A stretch of DNA of 64,000 bases from Leptobrachium leishanense (lineage: Eukaryota; Chordata; Amphibia; Anura; Megophryidae): positions 55,599,735 through 55,663,734 of the forward strand of contig CM019070.1 in assembly GCA_009667805.1 (NCBI GenBank), written 5' to 3'. The notes under the pieces are model-generated. The model was not told the origin of the DNA. It did no database searches and saw only the letters and a list, made by a program, of their open reading frames with translations. This document shows positions 36,890 to 50,092 of the stretch, piece by piece (position 1 is the stretch's first letter; each line of letters opens with the position of its first letter). Position numbers and translations under genes: made by a program.

Positions 36890-37330
36890 GGCAGCCAGTG
36901 ACAAGAGACAGATCACCTCAATTCCAAAATGTTTTGTACAAATTAGTGGGCCCCGAAATACAGCGTGGTACTGGATGTGTGACGAGACACAGATCACCTT
37001 AATTCACAAATGTTTTAAAGAAATTAGTGAGCCCCAAAAAGATTTGCTGGCACAGTGACAAGACCCAGAAGATCACCTCAATTCACAAATGTTTTAAAGT
37101 TGTAAACCCCAAATAAAATTGCTGGCACAGTGACAAGACACACATCACATAAATTCCCTGATATTTGGTAGAAATGAGACCCAAAATGACTTGCTGGCAC
37201 AGTGAGAAGACCCAGAAGATCACCTTAATTCACAAATATTTTAAAGAAAGTTGTAAACCCCCAAAAAAATTGCTGGCACAGTGACAAGACACACATCACC
37301 TAAATTCCCTGATATTTGGTAGAAATGAGA
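36890..37330. repeat. Tandem repeats upstream of the hAT transposase
   Basis: At least five diverged ~75-90-bp units with GCTGGCACAGTGACAAGACA, GATCACCTCAATTCACAAAT and TTTTAAAG motifs. They sit between the right terminus and the transposase start, where the promoter and transposase-binding sites would be expected. Confidence 0.85.
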
Positions 37331-37737
37331 CACCCCCAGACCCCCCCCAGTAGCGTGGCAGACCGGCAGTAACAAGACACAACTATCTCCTCTGAAATCT
37401 CCTCTGAAATGCATGCAGAAGCGCTGCATGGAAATGTTATATAGTGTGCTGCGGGACTTAGCTCTGTGAGCCCATGATTAGGCAAAATTTTCCCAATCAG
37501 GACTCTGTGCGGTGATTGGCATAGTGTTGAACCAGTCTTGCACCAGACCTGTGGTCAGGTGCAAGGCTGTAGCCAATTACGAGCTTCAGGCCAGTGGGAA
37601 AATGCATTGTGGTCCATTGTGGTCGAACATGCGACAAACACCCGGAAATGTTCGGTGTTCGCGATCTGCTCGAACAGGCTAAGTTCGGGTCGAACTCCGA
37701 ACCGTCCGAACCCGAACAGCTCATCCCTACTTGCCTC

Positions 37738-39364
37738 CACCAGCTGATGACCAAATGGTCCACCAGGAAAAATCTGTCAATCCCCATTGATCTTGCAAGG
37801 ATTGAAAAACTATATCATGAGGCCAGGGCTGGATTAAGCTGCAGCCCTCAGGCCCATTCTCCCAAATAGGCATAGCAGAAAATGAGCTATGTCAGCACTA
37901 GTTGCCAGCAACACAATTTGATTAAGAGATATAGGGCTACAACCGCGTGGAAAGTGAGAAGAATGAGGCAGAGGTACCTTCCAGACGAAAATAGATTAGG
38001 GGAACAACGGAGCTGAGATGGATACCACAGAGACACATTCAATTCTTCGGCTCCAGCCCCATGAAGACCTTAATTCAGCAGTGCATGAAGCAGACAAAGA
38101 TGTGGGGCTCTGGGCTAAAACCAATCTTGCTTCTTTGGGCAAGCTGACTAAAATGGGAAAATATTACCGTGTGGTGCCTAATCCTTTCTTAAGACCAGTA
38201 CACTGAGGATGGTTGAGTGGAAAAGCCCCAAAAATTGTGTCCGTTTAGCTTAATAAAAGCTTGCGATGCAAAAGGGGGTGACTCACAGTCATTAAATCCC
38301 CTGAAAATTGGAGAACACATTAACTAATTATGGAAATGACATTGATAATGCTAGTATTATATTCGGGGTGTACTGCACAAAGATGCTTTCTATTATGACT
38401 TTCTGTCATGCCCACACCGCTGACTGTGCCATGCTGTCATTTCCACACCGCTGACTGTGCCATGCTTTCATGTCCTCGCCGCTGGCTGTACTGTGTGTAC
38501 CATCTGTGCTCTGGCAGTCACATGTAAAGTGCTGCCCCATGCTATGCAGCATGCTCATGAACACAAACAGTTAAGCACAAAACATTCACCACACCCTCCA
38601 GCCAGAATAAAACTATCCTCCCCCCATTCAACACTGCTCCTGCATTATGGTACAAAGCTTGTTCTATCCAGACCTGCTTCCCTGAGCTCTCTGGTATCCC
38701 CTATTTTTACGATCCGTGTACCAGACACCTTGCTTGGAACCATTATTGACTTTCACCTTCTGCCTGCTTCTGATCTACGGACCGTCCCCTGACAATTCTT
38801 TTGGAGTGCCCACCTGTACCACCAGCCTGGAGTTCCCCTTTGTGTCTTATCTGCCACACCAAGGGCTACTCCACGTATCCTGGTCCCTCCTTTCTGTGTA
38901 TTCCGTGAATCCCCGCATACTGGGTTCAGACCCCCCTGCAGAGCATTACACATTTTAAATCAAAAGTGAAAATTATGTCACATTGTTAAAATTTTAAAAC
39001 AAAGCTTTTCTTTTAGAAATCTAATGCCTAAGGAATCTCAATAAGGTTATGTGCAATCAGGAATTTCACACATGTAATGTGGACTTTCGCCATCGTTTAT
39101 CTTTTTTTTTTCTTTTTTTCCGCAAGTGAGACATCATTTTAGTGCATTAAGTTGATGGGTCTGGAAAGGTCATATACATTCATGTCAAACAAATCCTGAC
39201 GTTTGTTCTTTTTTAAGTTCCCCATCTTTGAATCATTTATTAATCTCCCTTTTTAATCAGTTATTGTGCACAGCCTGGTAAGTTTAAGGCGCATAACCCT
39301 AACCTGCCCAAGCTTTAGCAAATTACATTTTCGGCATCACTGAGTCGTATATAGCAGTGTAACA
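37738..39364. other. Spacer with repeat fragments
   Basis: 37825-37880 carries GCCAGGGCTGGATTAAGCTG, a fragment of a dispersed repeat. 38395-38470 has two copies of CACCGCTGACTGTGCCATGC in tandem. 38480-38960 is C/T-rich and may be part of an LTR-type repeat, not resolvable by eye. No coding domain. Confidence 0.35.
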
Positions 39365-40246
39365 GGGTTATTCAAAGAGTGGTCACGAAATTGCACCGAA
39401 CAGTGAATTTCCCCATACGGTGCAATTTTGGAGCTATTCGGCTATTCGAAAACCTGGTAATTCCCCAAATATTGGTGGATTGTCAGTGAAATATGGTCTT
39501 CTTCAGTGGAAGTGAACTCCCCATAGAGAAGTAATGGTTACTTCTACTCGGAGAACAGCAAACAGCACCGACATGTCAGTGAAATGCCCTGATTTTCGGT
39601 GGTTTCATTCGACAGGTTTAAATAGACGAATCCCATAGGTTTTAATGCCAAAAATATTTCCCATTTTTAAAAAAATATTTATTCAACCTTTTATTCTCTT
39701 CTTTTGCAGCAGAAAAGTCTCTTTATTAATAAATTATTTAGGATTTTTTAGCCATTTTTCCAACTAAATTGTTTTTCTGACTTCTTTAAAATGTCTTTTT
39801 TTTATTCTGTAACAGACCTTTTTATTATTATTCTTAGGACCTTATATATTATTTCCAGGCATTTTTGTGCAATAGTGTTTTTGCAAACACACTTTAAAAG
39901 TTGCTGTGTTTTTTTTTTACCCCTGTTTAGCGGCCGGTCAGCTTTTTCCAGCGGCTGGTTGGGACTCTGTTCGGCTGGCCGCCGGCTTTTTTCAGATCGA
40001 TTCCGTTGTTTTGCGATGGATCTTCAGAGGCATTCAGTGGGTTTTTGGATGGATTCCGTATTTTTTCGGTGACTTTTCCGTTTGATTTGCCGGCTTTTCC
40101 GATCGATGCAGCAGCTTTTCGTATGTGTTTGGCTGTTTGTACTCTGCACTACGGGACTTGCAGGGTCGCGAATTGAACTTGCCGAAGTGCAGGGAACGGG
40201 AGAGCTCAGAAATGTCTGTGACATTTCGGTGCTCTCAGAATAACCC
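39365..40246. mobile_element. MITE with GGGTTATTCAAAGAG ends, long copy
   Basis: Ends GGGTTATTCAAAGAGTGG and CTCTCAGAATAACCC. The left ~80 bp is the reverse complement of the right end at 6034-6116. T-rich interior with a GGCTTTT/CCGATCGAT stretch. Flanks TAACA and TAATA are weakly similar. Non-coding. Confidence 0.7.
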
Positions 40247-40279
40247 TAATAGTTAAATTTTTATTCCTTGATCAATATT

Positions 40280-41275
40280 ACATTGTAACATTCAGTGCAT
40301 CATAAATTATATAAGGAAGAAATATTCCATCTGGAATTCTGCAAGCACCTCCTCCAAGTCCATCAGAGCACCTCTAACAATGCTTGCCGGGCCAAGCTGG
40401 GCAGACTCCCCTTACTTCTTGCAGTACAGAAGAGGGCGCTATCATACTGGGACCACCTAAACTTCAGCAGCCTCAACTCATACCACCATAAAGCCCTACT
40501 GGCCAACAAGGACCACCCCAAACCATGTGGGCTGCCACAACTCATATCCACCCTATTCATCCAAAGCCCCCATGAATGCAACCTGGCAAAATATCAAATA
40601 AAGGCCCTAATTAATCATTCCAGGGAAAACGATATCAGAGAATGGAGACATGATATAGCAAACTCCCAGAAACTCACCATTTACCAATCATTACAGAGGG
40701 AATACAAACTGGCCCCATACCTGGAGGTACTACAAGACCCCAAGGACAGACAAATCTTGAGCCGGGACAGACTGAGCGCCCACAGCCTGGAAATCGAATC
40801 AGGGTGGCATAGACAGACCTACAAGCCCAGGGAGAGTAGACTGTGTCGGCATTGTGACCAGGGGGCCCTGGAAGATGAGGTTCACTTCCTCCTACAGTGC
40901 CCCAAGTACTCAGCACTGAGGGAAACTCACTTCCAGATCCTCTCCACTTCACCTCTATAGAAGAGACGAGGAAACTCCACATCATACTGGGAGAAGAGAA
41001 TAACTGCTCAATACTTCACATAACGTCATGGACTGAGAGGAACATGAGAGATCCCGGACTTATAAATACCCAACATGGACTCGCCCCATCCCCTTCACAT
41101 TATCCCTTACCCCTGATAATGTCCATGGACTTGCCCATTCCCCCCATATATGTCCCACTACCCCCCTCCATCCCATATAACCTCCCCATATGCTTTGGCA
41201 ATGCTAAAATGTATTTGGTCCTGCCAATAAAGCTTATTTGAATTTAATTGAATTGAATTGAATTGAACTGTTACC
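40280..41275 (+). pseudogene. LINE C-terminal fragment (I/Nimb-like, tentative)
   Basis: The open frame 40295-40960 (221 aa) encodes a region downstream of reverse transcriptase: FCKHLLQVHQSTSNNA and LGRLPLLLAVQKRALSYWDHL are typical of non-LTR retrotransposons, and CRHC...DEVHFLLQCPKYSALR is the C-terminal zinc-knuckle-like CxxC...HxxxxC motif. The 3' region ends in AATAAAGCTTATTTGAATTT and a (TTGAA)n tail at about 41238-41269. The RT domain is missing (5' truncation). Confidence 0.75.
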
Positions 41276-41791
41276 GTTTTATTGCCAACTGTTGTCAAAG
41301 CAGTTATGCAAAAATAAATATGTGCTCCCTTCTTATCAGTATCACATCTGCCTTATCAGCAACCATATAACCAAAGGTTATCTTCCTCCCTGACTTTAAC
41401 CATTATCAATATCTTTAGGCAGTTACATGCCAAGTCCAATCAGTTTAAGAAAAGCCAACACCAAATTCCATGGTTACCTCTCTATGGATGACAATTTTTT
41501 ACCAATGGTTACTGACCTAACCACGTAAACCTATTCAAAATAATGCTCTGGTTCCGTCTTCCCAATCCTCCCGTGACAAAGATGGAAAACACTAAGATAA
41601 ATGATCCCCTTTTTAACCCTTTGACTGTACACAGCGCTTTGGATGTGTCCTCAGTTTCACGTAATGTGCGGATGACAAGTCCAGTACATCATCTCTGTGC
41701 TGCAGCTCAGTGCTGATCCGGGGATGGTATATTTCATATGGCACAATGTAAAAGTATACAAACTTGTTATAGGTGTCTATCTTCTTGAACC
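41276..41791. other. Unique spacer
   Basis: Nothing recognised. Confidence 0.35.
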
Positions 41792-41793
41792 TA

Positions 41794-43410
<1,617 letters not shown>

Positions 43411-43544
43411 TACTTCAACTACTGCAGCAACTCGTAAACTGTCAGTTTAAATGTGCACAATAGCATTTTTTTCCGCTGCACTTATCCTCTTGAGAATGCT
43501 TTTTTTTTCTTTGCAAGTACACAGACAAACCAAGTTTACTATTG

Positions 43545-44110
43545 TTCCATGACTGGTGCCTACCACCAACACTGTGGAAGTCATCGATGGTAGCTGCAAC
43601 CCTCTCACGAATCTGATTAAACATACATCATTGCACTTAACCAAGGCATGAGCTACCTTACATCTATGGAAGACAGACTTGTAAAAGAAAACTGACCAGC
43701 CAACAGTATTAATGTTCTATACCACTGGATCCTTCCTGCCACTCTGTGGCAGGCCCCCATGAAGGTGCAGCAACTCACTAAGCCCCCCAGTTAAATATCT
43801 ACCATAACTTTTGTCCAAGGCATCGGCTTCCTTTCACTCTGAGAAAGCAGTCTTGTAAAGGTACACTGACCAACCAACATGTGAGTGTTTTCCTCACTGG
43901 TGCCTCCTTCCCCTCACCACAGCTACAGCACTCACCCAGCTATGTGGTTAAGTATTCACCAGAACACTTGTCCAAGCCATTGGTAACCTTCCACTTTAGG
44001 AAGTCGTTCTTGCAAAAAAACTACACTGACCAATCTATCATAGTGTTTTGCCACTGATGCCTCCTACCCACAGTGTGGCAGACACCCTCTATACCGGTAG
44101 CAACTCTCCC
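43545..44110. repeat. Old, diverged tandem array of ~160-175-bp units
   Basis: Four diverged units. Landmarks CACTGACCAACCAACA, CACTGGTGCCTCCT, GTGGCAG and TTGTCCAAGGCAT recur; TGACC landmarks fall at about 43693, 43866 and 44026. No coding capacity. Much older than the other arrays here. Confidence 0.75.
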
Positions 44111-44440
44111 TCCTGTTGCGATTCGCCCAGCTAATACAACGGCCCAGTTGTAGTAAAGCTGATAATAGGAAGTCACTTAGGGATACTGGCTTGTGTCAAT
44201 ATTTCCCTTTTACGGCACCCTCTTTTCAGCTACATTAGACTAGAGGACGTAGTATTGTAAGAATACTAAATGAATGGTTGTGCTGCACCAGATTGACTCA
44301 ATTCAGTTGTAGCCATGTCAGAATGAAGGATGGTAGACTGGAAAAAATAACATGGAACTGTCCTATGAACCAATGGAGAGGCACCATGTGATATTATATG
44401 TATGGAAATGTGTACTGTATATACAGTGAGTGTGTCTATA

Positions 44441-44466
44441 GTGTGTGTGTGTGTGTGTGTGTGTGT
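44441..44466. repeat. (GT)n microsatellite
   Basis: 13 GT units. Confidence 0.95.
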
Positions 44467-44703
44467 TAAAAATCTGGTTTTTAATTTGTATTCCAGGACA
44501 TGTTACTCAAGGTAGTGCATGGGAAATTTTGGTGAGTTCCTGCACTTCCCTTTTTTTGGACTTGACCCCTGGGGTAGCTATAGTATTAGGTGAAATTTCG
44601 TTACTAGTTCCAGATTACTGTTTGTCATGGATAGCAAGTGAGTAACCAAGAATGCAAACAAATCCCAGTAAAGCCCCTAATCTGACAGGTCGGTCCTTAG
44701 AAT

Positions 44704-45460
44704 TAGTGATGGGCCGAACACCCCTGTGTTTGGTTCGTATTCGAACATTAGAACAGCCCAAACGATCAAATACGAACTCAAACACAATGCAACCCAATGG
44801 GGGTCGAACCTGCAAAATATGTTCACAGTTCTCCTAAATGTACCGTCAGCTGCCGGTACATTTAGGAGACTTGTGGCTGCAGCCCCCCAGCCCCCGTACC
44901 TCACCTGTCCTGCTGCTGTCCTGGCATCCTGTTCCTCCGGTCCGTCTGCTCCTCCGTCCGACTGCGGCTCCTCTGCCCCACGCCTCATCTTCATGCTGAG
45001 CCCTGATTGGGCAAAGTCCTGCGCCTGACCTGGACTTTGCCCAATCATGGCTCTAATTCAATACTGAGCCCTGATTGGTCAAAGTCATGCGCCTGACCTG
45101 GACTTTGCCCAATCAGGGCTCAATATTGAATTAGAGCCCTGATTGGGCAATCAGATCAGCATGAAGACGAGGCGTGGGGCAGAGGAGCCGCGGCCGGACA
45201 GAGGATTTGACGGACCGGAGAGACAGGAGGGCAGAAGGCACGGGGGCTGGGGGGCTGCAGTCACAGGTCTCCTAAATGTATCGGCAGCTGCTGGCACATT
45301 TAGGAGAGCTGTGAATGCATTTTGCAGGCATTTTTTATTATGGAATGTCCACAGTCGAACAGACCGCGAACATCCCATAATGTTTGGCGTTTGCCGAACA
45401 CTCGAACGGCCGATGTTCGATTCGAACTCACGTTCAAATTGAACCGGCAGCTCATCCCTA
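44704..45460. mobile_element. hAT MITE, terminal relative of the 30.4-kb element
   Basis: 757 bp with perfect target duplication CTTAGAAT (44696-44703 and 45461-45468). Ends TAGTGATGGGC and GGCAGCTCATCCCTA with GTTCG subterminal repeats as in the family. The interior is different: long inverted repeats containing CTCCTAAATGTACCG, CAATCAGGGCTC and TGCGCCTGACCTGGACTTTG. Only the ends are shared with the autonomous copy. Confidence 0.9.
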
Positions 45461-45468
45461 CTTAGAAT

Positions 45469-46125
45469 GGCCAGAACGGAACTGAATAGAGAATATGAAC
45501 AAGGACAATACATAGACATACTGAACCTACAGGGACAAGAGAAAGATCACAGTAGAAATACAAAGTCAGAGGTCGGTACACAGAATCAGTATAATAAATA
45601 ACCAAAAAGGGAACTCTGTGAGTTGCTGCTATTTAATCCTTTACCGCCACAGGGCATACATTGCAGTCCCTGCGGTGGGTGAGACTGAACACCGCAGGGC
45701 TGCATAGCATGGCCCTCTGGTGCCTATGGGCTTAGACAGGCCCACCCACCAGTTGGCATGTAGCGCGTATCATTGGCTGTGGTATAATTAAGTATCCCTG
45801 CCATAAAGCATAGCAAAAACATCATTCCTGCGAACATAATTTTCTTGGTATTGTCCTCAATGCAGAGTCTAATAGCAGATTTTTTATCAAAACATTTCAT
45901 CACTTTTCCTTGCTGCTTCAAACAATTGGGTTGAGGTTTCCAGCATTGGTAGCCTTTTGGCTAAGCATTAGCCTCAAAGAAAAATGTTGATTCAGACAGC
46001 ATGGTGTTTAAATAAAGGATCTAAAATAGGGTAAAAAGTTCCAGAAAGTTAAACATCAACATTTTGCATAATCTCATTTTCCACAATCTAACTTTGTAAA
46101 TTTTAGATACACAAGATTCATATTT
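45469..46125. other. Spacer with a possible TTAA-type fragment
   Basis: 45633-45700 (TTAATCCTTTACCGCCACAG) resembles the left end of the TTAA-flanked element at 53123. Its right boundary is not clear. The rest is unique. Confidence 0.4.
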
Positions 46126-46127
46126 AT

Positions 46128-46600
46128 TTATTTTATTTATTAATTTATAAAGGATTTTACCAGGAAGGATACATTGAGATTTCTCTCGTTTTCAAGTATG
46201 TCCTGGGTTCAAGAATATTGAGTGGTTACAGAAATACAAATAGTAAAATGCAAGATATTAACACAAGACCAAATATACAGATTAACAGAAAAATAAATAT
46301 GTAGGTAATAAAGTCATTATGTCACATGTTTACAGGTGCATTTCGTATTGAGGTATGTTAATAGGGAACTCTTAAGGGACTTTAGACTGGAGGAAGATTT
46401 GATGGCGTCTGGGAGGTTATTCCATAATTGCTGTGCTCTGTAGGAAAATGAGGATCGAGGCACTTTCTTTTTGTATTGCGGTATTGCAAGTAAGGTGCTG
46501 GTCCTGGATCGGAGGTTATATGAGATATAATAGTCATTTTTGGCCAGTAGTGAATCATTAGTGCTGCCAAACATAGGTAGAATACAAAAGGAACATAGAA
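46128..46600 (-). pseudogene. CR1/Rex-type LINE, C-terminal end and tail
   Basis: On the minus strand an 85-aa frame (46574-46317) contains YNLRSRTSTLLAIPQYKKKV and SFSYRAQQLWNNLPDAIKSS, the C-terminal end typical of CR1/Rex LINEs. It is followed by the shared 3' tail (TTCCTGGTAAAATCC) and an (ATAA)n-like end. Strongly 5'-truncated. Confidence 0.82.
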
Positions 46601-46619
46601 GATGCTCTGTAGGCCATTA

Positions 46620-48041
46620 TCTCGTGATGCGTGACCCTCTCTCCTGTAGGTAACCTAACTAACATGCAAGAATCCATCACGTGTTAAATTCAACAATATC
46701 ACCTTGACATCAAACATTCATCAGCCAGACTGTCTGGTGACTATTAATCCCCAGATACTTTACAAACACTTTGTAATCCAAATGAAAATACTGCTGCGTG
46801 TCTCAAAAATAGGGCCTAATTATAAAAATGCATGTATGGTTCCAACTGAATACTAGCACTAATTGGGATATAACGCATTTACAGGGAGAATACATCTGCG
46901 ACTTAATTTGAATTCTCTCAAGAATTCAGTATTTCTTTATCATGCAAGCCAAATAAGACCATCATAAACCTCCTACTCTCTGCGGCCAGGGCATTAACCC
47001 CCTATATTTGTGACGCAGAAGGGCACCATCCCTGCCAGACTGAGTTACAAAGATGGGCAAAATGCGAGTGATGGAGAAGTTACGCTATAGGCCGCTATGT
47101 AAATAAAATCACTTTTACGCTATTTGGTGGCCATGGTTGAATCTCTTACCATCCCTTAATGCATGAGGAACTGACGGGAAGTGGGGACGTGCAGTTGAGG
47201 GGCTGGGGACAGAGGGGACCTCTGTGGGACCGTTTACTTCCCTTAATCATTTTATTTCATTGCATAAGTGTTTTTTTCCTTATTTGATGCATAGACGATG
47301 AGTCGACCTTTCAGTAGTTCTCTGTAATTTTTGTACGCCAACCTGAGCACGATATGCAAATGTTTCTTTGCTTTTGTATCGATTTTGAATCGTTGTTTCA
47401 CATGTCCTTGGCTAATTAATGTTTTATTGTTTTACTCATAAACAGAAAATGTAACCACATTGACTTGTTTCGAAATTCATTTCCGATTACTTGGCCTTGT
47501 CCTCACTTCAAATAGTTTACAGAGTAGTCGAATACACACAACAAGATTATTGTATTCTCCTTCTGAAGGTGACCTTACATTTGTAATTGGCCGACTTGTG
47601 GCTGCCATTGTCTGATTTGATTTGTAATGTATGTCTTGGTTCAATAAAAAGATGTTACACAAAAAAAGACCACCAAAAAAAGAAAGTGTAAATTTTTCAA
47701 TGTTTACAAACAACATCATAGGTTTGGGACATGGGCTAGGTCCCATTGATGTAATCATCTTGGCAAAACCTTGCTACTTGTTAGCACTGTTAGCACTGTT
47801 TACCTCTGAGGGTCAAATCTAGTTGTGGACATTTCTAAGGAGCTAAAGTCGCTCCCTGAGCTTCTGTTCTCAGATTTAACCAACAATTCCTGGGTTTGCT
47901 AACAGATATTGACAGTGCTCCACCTCTCCATGAGAAACCCTCTCCTGTAGTACATAAGACTCCATGGAAAGTTGTGTGCAATGATATGTATGCAGTCTTA
48001 CAGTATCAAACAAGGCCAGCTAGAAGGGTCTACTTGCAGTG
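46620..48041. other. Unique sequence, candidate conserved non-coding region
   Basis: No element ends. 47280-47700 is complex AT-rich sequence with an octamer ATGCAAAT (47354-47361), GGCTAATTAATG (homeodomain-type) and CCATTGTCTG (SOX-type), a typical makeup for vertebrate developmental enhancers. The inference cannot be tested without alignment. Confidence 0.35.
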
Positions 48042-48049
48042 ATAGAAGC

Positions 48050-48296
48050 TAGGGATGAGCCGAACACTCCCCGAGTTCGGTTCGTAGCCGAACCCGAACT
48101 TTCCAAATGTTCGGATCCGAACCCAAACCCGAACCCGAATTCGAACACAATACAAGTCAATGGGGCTGAAAATTCGGTTTTTAGAGTGCCCTCCAAGAGG
48201 GCATATATGCTAGATATTTGCCATAAAAAGTGTATGGGGGTCTGGGTAGTGCCCTGGGGGACAGGAAACAAGGACAAAAAGTAAAAAAAAAAATTT
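48050..48296 (+). mobile_element. hAT left end (30.4-kb family), interrupted
   Basis: TAGGGATGAGCCGAACACTC onward matches the autonomous left end through GGGACAGGAAACAAGGAC to the A-run, where a TTAA element begins. Confidence 0.88.
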
Positions 48297-48631
48297 TTAA
48301 CCACTTCGCTGCTGAGGACGCGCTGGTCCGCTGGTATGCGGAGGACGCGCTGAGCGCGTCCTCCCATTGGGGTCAGCGTTCGGCCTGGTTCCGGCCGATC
48401 GCTGGCCCCTCCGGTGCGGGCTGACATCCTGGATGTCAGCCCGGCATCCGGAACAGCAGCCGCCGGAATTTGGTGACATCCAAGATGTCAACCCGCACCG
48501 GGGGGCGCAGCAATCCGCCGGAATCCGGCGGATTGCTGCCTTCTGTGCATGGACGCGCTCAGCGCGTCCATAGCACAGGAGAACCACTTGGCTGGACGCG
48601 CTGAGTGCGTTTATAGCAGCCAAGTGGTTAA
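48297..48631. mobile_element. TTAA-flanked MITE (piggyBac-like)
   Basis: TTAA at 48297-48300 and 48628-48631. Inverted ends CCACTTCGCTGCT and AGCAGCCAAGTGG. GC-rich palindromic interior with GGACGCGCTGAGCGCGTCC and CGGCGGATTGCTGC-type inverted motifs. Non-coding. Confidence 0.85.
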
Positions 48632-48665
48632 CTGGTCTTTGAAAAAAATTCAAAATAACATCTAT

Positions 48666-49111
48666 GGCTAGGGTCAGATGAGCGCATTTTGTACAGACTG
48701 TGCGTCCGTGCAGTACGGACGTACTTACTGACTGACAACAAGGTAGTGACCAAACAGTCTGTTTTTTTCACTGACGTATTTTTTGACTGATGTAGCAGGG
48801 AAAATAAATTTAAATGAAAAAACATTCTGTCCGTCAAAAATGCTGGACGTATAAATGCAGTCCATCTGACCTCGTTTCATCACTCACACACAAAGCTACA
48901 CGGATGTTGCGGACGTTGCGCACTCGGCACGTCCGTTCTAGCAGTATTACGTTCTTGCCTAACCTGCGTCCGTTTGCTGCGTCCGCCATGCATCCGCACT
49001 TCCGTGCGGACGTACTTCGTGTGGGGCTCCATTGGTCGAATGCTATGCTGCCACGGACGTACAAATGTGCGGCAACACGGACGTGATAACTGCGCTCGTC
49101 TGACCCCAGCC
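48666..49111. mobile_element. GGCTAGGGTCAGAC MITE
   Basis: Ends GGCTAGGGTCAGATGAGCGC and CGTCTGACCCCAGCC. The interior is the reverse complement of most of the copies at 31829 and 32772. Flanks TAT and TTA do not match, perhaps mutated. Confidence 0.8.
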
Positions 49112-49136
49112 TTAAGCAATGTTATTTTTCACCTCG

Positions 49137-50092
49137 GGATTAAACATTCACACTGTTATTCAGAGAGCGGTGAAAAGCAGGAGAATAACTGGAGAAGTGA
49201 AAATTCTTGGTCAAAATAGCCAAACCAGAAAAATTCTCCCATTTAACTCACTTTCCAAATTGGCTATTTGGTCTAGATTGTTCTCTTCTCCTGCCAGTTC
49301 TCCTGGCATTCACCTCTCTCTCAGGGTTGTTCAGAGAAAGGTGAAAACCAGGAGAATGGCAGGAAAAGAGAACAATCTGGACCAAATAGCCGATTTGGAA
49401 AGTGAGATAAGGCTAGGGTCAGACTAACGCATTTTTCACAGCGACCGTCAAAAAGTGCGTCCGAACGCATTGCCTTACTTTTTCACGGAATGCACGAAAA
49501 CGGTCATACGATGCGCATTTTTGTGCGTGATTTTTTACGGATCCAAACCAGGAAACTTTGGGTGTCTGGATGTTATGTTGGCCGGACATGAGCAGGGTCT
49601 GACGTCTCCAAATCACGCACACACGCCGCCAGTGGACGCAGCGCACTCTGTACGTCCGTACTAGAGGTTCTGCGTTCTCGAAAAAATGCGTTCATTTTCC
49701 ACTTGCGTTGAGCAGCCGGACTTTCGTGCGACCGTACTTCGTATATTGGCTGTCATTGCCCATCATTTGCTGCTAGTGCGGCCGTGATTAAGTGCGCCTA
49801 ACCGCATGTTAAATATTCGCTAGTCTGCCCCTAGCCTAAATGAGAGAACTTTTCTGGTTTGGCTATTTTGACCTAGAATTTTCCATTCTCCAGTCATTCT
49901 GCTGCTCTTCACCGCTCTCTGAATAACCCTGACAGGGTTATTCAGAGAAAGGTGAAACTCAGGAGAATGACTGAAGAGAAAAGTCTAGGTCAAAATAGCC
50001 GAACCAGAAAAATTCTCCCATTTTTCTCACTTTCCAAATCGGCTATTTGGTCTAGAATTTTCTATTTTCCTGTCATTCTCCTGCTTTTCACC
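49137..50092. repeat. Multi-copy inverted cluster of GTTATTCAGAGA elements
   Basis: Successive ~180-bp segments alternate in orientation. Each carries GTTATTCAGAGA, GGTGAAA, CAGGAGAATGAC, GGTCAAAATAGCC, AACTCACTTTCCAAAT and TTGGCTATTTGGTCTAGA. At 49922-49932 two ends abut (CTGAATAACCCTGACAGGG). One segment is split by the MITE at 49411-49836. Long hairpins are possible. Confidence 0.8.
49411..49836. mobile_element. GGCTAGGGTCAGAC MITE nested in the inverted cluster
   Basis: Flanked by TAA (49408-49410 and 49837-49839). Ends GGCTAGGGTCAGACTAACGC and CTGCCCCTAGCC. Close relative of 24111-24536. It splits the AGTGAGATAAATGAGAG sequence of its host repeat. Confidence 0.88.

Larger units (their letters stand above)
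30403..37729 (-). mobile_element. Full-length hAT element, formerly autonomous
   Basis: 7,327 bp with 11-bp perfect ends TAGGGATGAGC / GCTCATCCCTA and a perfect 8-bp target duplication CTTGCCTC (30395-30402 and 37730-37737). GTTCGG-type subterminal repeats flank both ends. The transposase lies on the minus strand (36789 to 33572), so its promoter side is the right end. Between the transposase stop and the left end is a ~2.5-kb tandem array. Two other MITEs have inserted in that array. The perfect target duplication suggests a fairly recent insertion despite the lesions in the gene. Confidence 0.93.

Noticed and set aside
40295..40960. 221-aa ORF as a host gene
   Set aside because: The sequence shows LINE-type motifs (LGRLPLLLAVQKRA; CRHC...HFLLQC) and a (TTGAA)n retro-tail.
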